From positions 217,384,205 through 217,448,204 of the forward strand of contig CP136064.1 of NCBI GenBank assembly GCA_032622095.1: 64,000 nt of DNA. Direction: 5' to 3'. How positions within the stretch are numbered: the stretch's first letter is position 1; every line of letters begins with the position of its first letter. Shown here piece after piece: positions 55,964 through 64,000 of this stretch. The translations under genes were made by a program, and so were the position numbers. The notes beneath the pieces are model-generated. The model did no database searches. It was not told the DNA's origin and saw only the letters and a list, made by a program, of their open reading frames with translations. This DNA is from Siphonodentalium dalli (taxonomy: Eukaryota > Mollusca > Scaphopoda > Gadilida > Siphonodentaliidae).

Positions 55964-56137
55964 GTATGTAATGCCCTATATGTAATCGACTCTTTAACCA
56001 CAGCAGAATTATGGGTAACTTTTCAGGATTTAGTCGGAAATATGGCTTGTTGCCATTCATCGGAAAGCTCTCCTGAAAAGTTACCCATAATTCTGCTGTG
56101 GTTAAAGAGTCGATTACTTGGGGAATTACTGTATATG
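55964..56137. mobile_element. Tc1-like hairpin, compact form
   Basis: The arms of the 15713-16797 element stand back to back: 'cgactctttaaccacagcag' at about 55987 and its complement ending near 56115, with 'gaaatatggcttgttgccat' in the loop. The outer ends are 'gtaatgcccta' and 'ggaattactgta'. Open frames crossing it are repeat-derived. Confidence 0.7.
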
Positions 56138-56430
56138 TACACTGGACCCACAACGGAGCGATCTGAATACAGTGGCCAAATTATTTATTGCACCCAACAA
56201 TGGTGCTCGATCATATCGTGTAAGTTGTGAAAATTATCTACTACTACTTTTTAAGCACCCCCCCCCCCCCGAAAAACAACACAAAACAAAACCCAACTCG
56301 AAACCAAACAATGAATGTGTCAGTGACAATGTAGCTGAACTTGGAGATGGGGTAATGACATATATACATAAATTACAGCCAATGCAATACGGACATGCCG
56401 AAATATTTATAGTCATGCAAACATGCATAG
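56138..56430. other. Non-coding with a poly-C run near 56256
   Basis: Nothing else was recognised. Confidence 0.4.
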
Positions 56431-57360
56431 CAAAATCCAATATGGCTGCCGGTGACCATTTTTTAAAATTAAAAATCGTTCAAATTCGATAGCAACCATC
56501 TAGAAGTTATCCTGAATATGCCTGTAAATTTTCAAACCATTTCTTCAATAAATATGGGCTGCAGGGCGTATACGCGCATGTGCCGATGGTTTAAAATGTG
56601 AAATCCAAGGTGTTCGCTGACGGCCATGTTTTAAAACTAAATTCGGGGAAAAAATATAGCTCCCATCTAAAGGTGAAATCCAAGATGTGCTGGCGGCCAT
56701 ATTGTATAACGGAAAATATTTATCTCGAGATTACACCGAAGATCCATATAAAGTTTGGTTACGGTCGGATGACGGATATGTGGCATATATGGTGTCCCGA
56801 CGAATTTAATCATGCAAAGAGTGAAATCCAAGATGGCTACCATCTATACCTCCTCTCGCATATCCATGTGAAGTTAGGGATGCATCAGATGAAAAATATT
56901 GGTTATAAGGTGTGCCAAATGGTTTATAATAGCCATGCGAAGAGTAAAATCCAAGATGGCTGTCGGTGGCCATGTTTTTGATCGAAATCCATCAAATTCG
57001 ATAGCTTCCATCATTCTAGAGGTGATTCTGAACATATACCTGTAAATTTTCAAAACAGTACTTCAATAAATGTGGGCTGCATGCAGGGTGCATGTGCCAA
57101 AGGATTGAAATTTTGAATTCAATATGGCTTCTGGCGGCCATGTTTTTCAACGAAATTTCAAACAATTTGATAGCACCCATCTAGAGGTCACACCAAAGAC
57201 TCACGTGAAGTTTGGTGATGATCGAATGAGGACGAATGAGGAATGTGGTCTGCAGTGTGTGCCAAAGGAAATTGATTACGGACACACGCACCACAGACGG
57301 ATGGACGATGGACGCCAACCCATGACAATAGCTCAAACTTGACTTCGTCAAGTTGAGCAA
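56431..57360 (-). repeat. Tandem 'aaatccaagatggctg' family, reverse orientation
   Basis: Diverged units are recognised by 'gtgaaatccaagatggct' (about 56590, 56670, 56820, 56943, 57118), 'ggcggccatgtttt' and 'tgtgccaaa'. The end is a small palindrome, 'ctcaaacttgacttcgtcaa'. It is the complement of the 13171-14200 array. Confidence 0.65.
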
Positions 57361-58774
57361 AAAATGCCCGACCACAAATACAAGCGTCATTAAAAAATTT
57401 GGTACATCAATTTCATCAAAGCCGGTAAATCTGTTGGCGTCCAAGACTTAGTGCATCCCCCCAGAACAAATTATAAGGAATTCCGGTGGGATTTCGATTG
57501 AAACACATTGAAATACTTCGGATATTGTTATATATATCATTTCTAATTTTTACTTGTATATCAATTATCAAGTTCGTGTAAAAGTTCCATAAATATGAAC
57601 TTATTTTTAAACTGTTTTGGAAGCCCAAACTTATATAAAATATCCAACTTTCTTCGTTTTGACCTTCGACTTCCAAATTGTCGATATAATATTTCGCTGC
57701 CTCCTTATTCGGCGCAACACCAATATTCTCTTGACTTGTTTCAACTGTATATATTGTATAGTCCCACATTCAATTTTAAGTATAGTATACCGGGTGAATA
57801 GAAAGCTGATGTGACCGGTATATCATGGATTTGAAATCTACCCTTTTCGGTAAAGGATCCACCATATGCCAGAGGCTGCTTGGGACTTTTTTTTATGAGT
57901 GATATATAGAGAATATAGGAACAAGCTTGCGTTGTCCTTGTGAAAATCAGTGCACAGACAATTAGTTAGTGCATTTCGGGGATTATTTATTCTTAATCTT
58001 TGCGAATGGAGCTCGAGAATTGGAAAATATCCATCAAATGAAGGAAACTCTTATATTTTGTCCATAAACATATATATAGTGAACTGGGAAGTTTAGGGTC
58101 AGAAATTGGGAAAACCTGACTAATTTCCTTTTGGGGAACGGGACCCATTTCCGTCTCCTATAATAGCTATATATAACTGTTGTTAACTCGAAGATCATGG
58201 ATATATATCAAATTATATTTGACACAGAAGTGCTAAGAATATATATATATTATACATATATACAGTTAAACATCTGAAAGTGAACTATCAATATGCTACA
58301 ATATAAACTCGACATTATTGCGGATTGTATACTATATATGATAAGTGTGTGACCCTTTATGTCCCGTGCATATATACACACGGAACACGCACTTTATGAA
58401 GATGGAAGGCATGCACGCAAGCATTATATATACACGAATCGATCGAACAAGAGAATCTTCAAAGGAAGTGCCAGGGGCCGTAATATTTACAAAAGTTACA
58501 AGATAACCCGTTATAGATTGTTCACGACATATACAAACATACAAAAGGCGAATTCACGGGATCACATTCGCAATATAATTAACCAACAGTGCCCCGGAGA
58601 ATTAAGTATCAGTCCGGTGAAACAAAATTACAGGTTCATAAACGCCAACACCTTTTATATAAGTCACCATAATTTTTTTCTGATTCAACATGTATATATC
58701 ATGTATGCGTGCGTCTGTATACACTGACTCAGCATGGGAGCACCTCATGCCCCATGGAAGACCAGGACTATTAT
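57361..58774. other. Non-coding, nothing recognised
   Basis: AT-rich with (AT)n patches near 58238-58262. A 117-residue minus frame (57769-57416) and a 122-residue plus frame (58359-58727) show no known domain and no conserved pattern. Confidence 0.45.
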
Positions 58775-59505
58775 AATCAGCTCCGTCCGTCCGTCTGGCC
58801 GTCCGTCCGTGCGTCTGTCCGTCCGGAGTTGAAACTTGGTATGTAGGTGTCTCAACCAAGAACACAGGTGCTCTGCAATTCTGGGTTTGATCCGATATTC
58901 TTTTATGGAGTTATTTCCCTTTTTTCAACTTTTTTTTTACTTAGAAAATTTCTCACTTTTTCGGTTTCCGGATGATATCTCAAGTTTAGATCCTTTAATT
59001 GCAAATATAGTTTTTATGTGGATCAGTCATATCAAGATACAGGTTGAGTTCGAATTTGAGTTTGATCCGATGATCTTTCTCAGAGTTATGGGCTTTTCGA
59101 CTTAGAAAATTCAATTTTACTTCTTTTTTCTTTGGTTTCCGGATGATAACTCAAGTTTGGATTGTTTAATTGGAAATTCTGTTTTTTTGGGGTCATTCAT
59201 ATCGAAATACAGGTCAAGTTCGAATTTGAGTTTCATCCAATGATTTTTTTTAGAATTTTCTGTATGAGGGTATACCTTCATGGTGTAATCAACTCCTCCT
59301 ACAGTTTTGATCGTAGATATTTGAAACTTCAGAGTATTGTTACCCACATATTGCAGATGTACAACATGTATATAGATGACGGAAAAATTATTTGTTCACG
59401 GAATTATTAACCCTTTCGACCTTTCAATTTTTTTTATTTCTTTAACAAAGCGGCATCGACTTGCCACGTTGTCGGGGGACACTGTGGTCGGCCGACCTTT
59501 TATTA
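58775..59505. repeat. Core-repeat element, second copy
   Basis: Begins with GTCCGTCCG repeats near 58785, continues with three 'tttccggatgata' monomers, 'caggtcaagttcgaatttga' and 'gagttatgggcttttcgact', and ends 'cgggggacactgtggtcggc'. It matches 11794-12892 in order but has fewer monomers. Confidence 0.7.
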
Positions 59506-59639
59506 TAATTGCAACCATGCATAGTTGTTGAGCTCTATATAAGATTAAGGTTACGAGAGCTCAGGCCCCAAAATTGGTTTACTTTTCGAATTTAAAATCC
59601 ATTGGTTTGCAACGAAACATTCACAGGTTGCATGCCTAT

Positions 59640-60866
59640 ATATAAGACTAGCCGATGAGCCCGACATTGTCCGGGTTATTCAAAAACAAAATTTCAAGTC
59701 GATAGCTCTACCCGTTTCCGAGATCTGGTCTGCGCATGCGCGAAGCTGGCGTCGCACGGGCTCGGCGACCCGATAAAATTCGTATCCGGGGCAAGATACA
59801 TTCACATAGCAAATTTCAAGTCGATAGCTCCACCTGTTGCCGAGATCTCGTCTGCGCATGCGCGAAGCTGGTGTCGGACGGGCTCGGCGACCCGATAATA
59901 TTCGTATCCGGGGCAAGATACATTCACATAGCAAATTTCAAGTCGATAGCTCCACCCGTTTCCGAGATCTCGTCTGGGCATGCGCGAAGCGGGCGCCGCA
60001 CGGGCTCGCCAATACGACAACGTTCACCGCCTGGTCAAACTACACACACGTACCAAGTTTCGTCCCGATCGGTCGAGAATCGTAGATTTGTATAAATGAC
60101 AGACAGACAGACAAACAAACAAACATACATACAGACAGAGGTCTTCAAAATATATATGAGACTAGCCGATGAGCCCGACGTTGTCCGGGCTATTAAAAAA
60201 CCAAATTTCAAGTCGATAGCTCTACCCAGCCCGACGTTGTCCGGGCTATTCAAAAACCAAATTTCAAGTCGATAGCTCTACCCGTTTCCGAGATCTGGTC
60301 TGCGCATGCGCGAAGCTGGCGTCGCACGGGCTCGGCGACCCGATAAAATTCGTATCCGGGGCAAGATGTTGTCCGGGCTATTAAAAAACCAAAATTCAAG
60401 TCGATAGCTCTACCCGTTTCCGAGATCTGGTCTGCGCATGCGCGAAGCTGGCGTCGCACGGGCTCGGCGACCCGATAAAATTCGTATCCGGGGCAAGACA
60501 CATTCACATACCAAATTTCAAGTCGATAGCTCCACCCGTTGCCGAGATCTCGTCTGCGCATGCGCTAAGCTTGCGTCGCACGGGCTCGGCTACCCGATAA
60601 AATCCGCATCCGGGGCAAGATACATTCACATACCAAATATCAAGTCGATAGCTCCACCCGTTTCCGAGATCTCGTCTGCAAATGCGCGAAGCGGGCGCCG
60701 CACGGGCTCGCCAATACGACAACGTTCACCGCCTGGTCAAACTTCACACACGTACCAAGTTTCGTCCCGATCGGTCGAGAATCGTAGATTTGTATAAATG
60801 ACAGACAGACAGACAAACAAACAAACAAACATACATACAGACAGAGGTCTTCAAAATATATATGAG
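59640..60866. repeat. CpG-rich tandem array of about 515 bp units with 124 bp subrepeats
   Basis: Units start 'gactagccgatgagcccgac' near 59647 and 60162 and end with 'gacagacagacagacaaaca' and 'cagaggtcttcaaaatatat'. Inside each unit, three to four subrepeats of about 124 bp carry 'aagtcgatagctccacccgt', 'ctgcgcatgcgcgaagc', 'gcacgggctcggcgacccga' and 'cgtatccggggcaag'. Open frames of up to 119 codons in several frames follow the repeat and are not genes. GC content is far above that of the surroundings. Confidence 0.8.
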
Positions 60867-63800
60867 ATGGCATGCAGCTATTGAATGTGTTTAGTCCCTT
60901 CTAGCATTGCACGTTTTTCGTCCGGAGTGCAGTTATTAGTTCAATAGGGGATTTTTCTCAATGTAAAATATTTGTCTCCTATGTAGGCCGCCCTCCCCCA
61001 CCGGGACACCACATGCATATGCATGTTAAAACGATGACCAAATCTCTGTGATGATAGCAGGAATCTAGTCGAATCATGAAACGTTTTTGTCGAATAAGAA
61101 AAATATACCAGCTGCACACATGGTGAATTATATACCTCATAATATAGGCGATATTTAATATTATCACGGAGCGGATAGTATATCATTATTATATGCTATC
61201 ATTTTCATGGTCCAACTTCATTCTGGACTACTCGACCCTGACGAGGTTTTTCGAATGGGTCCATCCAAGGCAATTCCGAATACATGTAGTTATACTATAT
61301 GTACGTTGCACGGTGACCAGAATAGTCATCTTATTTGGGACCCTCTTGCAATAGTGTGTGCATAGTTTGTGATCCCAATAGATAATGATCTTGTCTTGGA
61401 TTGTTTGAATTTGCCAAATACTTTGAAAATTAAATTTGAGAAAAACAATACCCTATTCTTGACATTGTTTACAATGTTATTACCATATCAGTTGCGCTTG
61501 GAGCATGTAATGACAATAACCAGACTTCCACACAAAAAAAAACCACGGTACGTTTAGTGTGGTGGAGCAGTAGCACAATGCCGAAAAGACAAAATTGCAT
61601 GATTTATCAAATTAACAGGCATGCACTTGCACGAAGGGTCGACGAAATTTCAATTGAGAGCCTATATTACGAGCAAAGAGACAGTCGCCCATGCATGCAT
61701 CTGGAACGTATACCCCAGACCAACGTCGCAGCTAAATCACGATCCTTTGACAAATCCGAACAACTGGAGGAAACCATGTTCTGCGTGAGATTTTCAGAAC
61801 ATATACATTCGGATTTGCCAACTGCATGTCAGAAAAATAACGGGCCTTTCTTATTAACATCGATGCCGCCAGATCGATTGCACCGGAAGCACGTATATAT
61901 ACGGACATCATAACAAAATGTATGCCAAGTCTAGTGTATAGTTTATAGAGCATAATTTATAATGCAGAAAAGACAAAAATGTGCTTCAAATCAGCAGAAC
62001 ATAAATATCAGCAGGCACTTGCAACAATGTTCAACAGGATCCAGATTGATAGAGCCGATATTGCTCTTGCGTGAAAAGGCAAAATTATAATTCTATTTTG
62101 ATTGATATATATTCTTTCTTGTCTTCTGAGAAGCAAAGAGTTGTATTTTCTGTCCCATGAAGCTATCTGATCCCAACCCTGGCCCTCGATCCCTCTTTGG
62201 TGGAAGGATCTGACCACACCTGACCAACACCACTACCTTGTCAGCAGCACCCACGTCATGAACTTATACATCGCAGGTCAGAGGTGGCCAGAGGTGCTTA
62301 CCGCTGCACATTTGTCAGTCTTTAATCGGCATCGAACTGCCAACCGATCAAAAGACCATGTGGGAAATCGGATATTATAAATTTCACGCCTAGTGCTTCT
62401 AGCAATGTCAATAAATGCAGTTGTATTCCGTAAATATTTGTAAGCCAGTGATCTGATAACTATAATGTTTTTAGAACCGGAACGTCTCAATTGTCTTCTG
62501 TCAATAGACAAGACTGGAGTTGTCGGAAGACAATACATGGTCCCGACAATTTTATTAATCACATTTGGGCCCGCCCCTAGCTACAGAACGTCCCAGTGAG
62601 CTAGCTGGTTTTAACTCGACGGAATTAGGAAGATCATTATCCCCAGGTCTGAAGTGAAGATACGGTATTCAGTCAATTGAATCAGTGAATAGGACTTAGG
62701 GTTCCAATATAATAACATTGATATAGTATTTAATTCTTGTATAATGATCCATATGCGATGTTTCTAATCCGGACGGTACAGAGAAAATGATTTAGATTCG
62801 GGGATGTGCAATGCTTAGTTCTCCCGCGGAATGAATTGTTCAAATTTACAATGGATTTATTAAAAATTATTCTGGTGATTTAATTCTCAAAGAAAATTGA
62901 AGGGTCACATTATGAAAACTCCAAAGGTAAGAATTATATTATATCGACACAATAGTATTTCATACGACACTAGCAGGTACTCACGGACAATACTATATAT
63001 TTTGGCACCCAGTAAGATAACATTTTGGCACCCATGCAGTATATACATTAAAATGTACAGCCCAATTCGCCGATATATTTCTCAGAAGAGTTTATAATAT
63101 TACTGCTTGGGAAATAAATTCTATAGTTGGCTCCGATTCTTAAAAATGTATCTTTATAATTTTGTTTTGCGGACAATATAATTAATTTGGGATTAATTTT
63201 GCTTAACTTTTCGGATCTAATTATATCTCGCTTGATCCCCCGAATTATATGTACCCGTATCCGTAATTGTGGGAGGATTTGTTACTCATATTATTCTTAT
63301 AATGTGTCGTAAGTTTGATGTCGTTCCGGTTGTGCCGTTCCAAAAAATTTGGAGCAGCATTTCCATATATATGGAGCTTTTGAATTATGCATGACTTCCA
63401 TATATGGAATGCTACTCCAAAACTTTGACCTGTAGCACTAAAACCCGTGCACGGAACCGGACCTGGTGGATCCAATATGGCCGCGAGTTAGTGACGGGGC
63501 GTATTGGCTGCATGGTCCCAAGTTAGGCGTTAATGGACATTAAACATGGATAAACGTAATAATTCGTTGATATGTATAGCGCTAAACGTGTGATTCTTAA
63601 TTATATTTAAAATATATAGTTATAAAATAATTTTCGATATCGTCGGCGTCTCGGCGATCGGAAATGGGTGGATTAAAAAGAACCCCATTTTTCTTCCCGA
63701 ATCAGTAATTTTAATGAATTCAACAAGTCCGTTCAAGGAATCTAAAACCCCTAAAACATTCGCGTATTTAATGATCTTTTTATCATCGGAATATGGTTAT

Positions 63801-64000
63801 AATATGATGGGACCGTAGGTCAAAAACAAATTGGTTTCCGTTTATCTTGCAACATAGCCTATAATCATAGCATGCAACTGATGTTTCGTTTTCAGGACAG
63901 GATGCAACATGCTCGTGAAAGTTAAGCCCTCGAACTTGAATATTGATTAATCTAAAATTATTCCACACAAATATAATAAATGCACCCTATAATGTACTCA
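60867..64000. other. Last 3.1 kb: no gene recognised, one hairpin
   Basis: AT-rich. A 118-residue plus frame at 61557-61913 is the longest and has no recognisable domain. A hairpin at 63348-63421 ('tttggagcagcatttcc' against 'ggaatgctactccaaa') is MITE-like and holds a run of 'ccatatatatgg' type palindromes. Confidence 0.45.

Noticed and set aside
55722-56153. 143-residue minus-strand frame
   Set aside because: Most of it reads through the compact Tc1-like hairpin; the peptide reflects the repeat.
57416-57769. 117-residue minus-strand frame
   Set aside because: No known domain and no repeated or conserved pattern; AT-rich chance frame.
59647-59700. Possible hammerhead ribozyme (CCGATGAG followed by a CCCG...CGGG stem)
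   Set aside because: The core should read CTGATGA, and a GAAA must follow the stem; here the core has a C and the sequence after the stem is 'ttattcaaaaac'. No matching cleavage site was seen.
59680-60797. Several 70-119 residue frames on both strands
   Set aside because: They follow the 124 bp subrepeats in multiple frames and have no domain; repeat-derived.
61557-61913. 118-residue plus-strand frame
   Set aside because: No domain, no splice context and no neighbouring exons; not supportable as a gene.

Overview
The window is AT-rich eukaryotic genomic DNA with split genes (GT/AG introns), many short inverted-repeat transposons, tRNA-derived SINEs and minisatellites. It looks like a marine invertebrate, most likely a mollusc. 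That placement is an inference: the 150-170 bp core-repeat elements with GTCCGTCCG heads and the repeated 'gagttatgccccttttt' type sequence are familiar from bivalve and gastropod genomes. No bacterial operon, CRISPR array, rRNA gene or complete virus is visible.

Only two host protein genes can be reconstructed. (1) A beta-glucuronidase gene (GUSB, plus strand) of 11 coding exons runs from 17065 to 31205. All ten junctions join in frame to give 628 residues with both catalytic glutamates. (2) A metallophosphoesterase-domain gene (minus strand) has a large exon at 49068-48416 and a last exon at 36905-36779. The last exon supplies the missing C-terminal GHxH metal motif and gives a 259-residue protein. 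Its 11.5 kb intron contains a 10.35 kb inverted-repeat element.

Layout. 1-8600: nested inverted-repeat elements, then three tandem copies of a 1.2-1.7 kb repeat, one carrying a clean TTAA-flanked insertion. 8700-16800: foldback elements, a 2.35 kb element with 9 bp target duplications that holds a five-unit minisatellite, a tandem 'aagatggctgcc' family and a Tc1-like inverted-repeat element just upstream of GUSB. 17-32 kb: GUSB. Its introns hold SINEs, hairpin repeats, 36 bp and 92 bp tandem repeats, and an inverted, nearly identical copy of the gene's own last exon. 32-36.7 kb: double-hairpin TTAA elements and a 175 bp minisatellite. 36.8-49.1 kb: the phosphoesterase gene with the giant inverted repeat in its intron. 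That repeat carries broken copies of an uncharacterised gene with a nuclease-like acidic motif pattern and a Cys-rich tail. 49.1-64 kb: a dense run of TTAA- and 9-bp-TSD elements, minisatellites and a CpG-rich tandem array. The last 3 kb shows almost nothing recognisable.

The most notable items are the giant intronic inverted repeat with its nuclease-like gene, the inverted duplication of the GUSB terminal exon, the replacement of the first Asn of the glucuronidase NxK motif by Cys, and several TTAA-specific and TAGTCCAA/9-bp-TSD hairpin families with clean target duplications.
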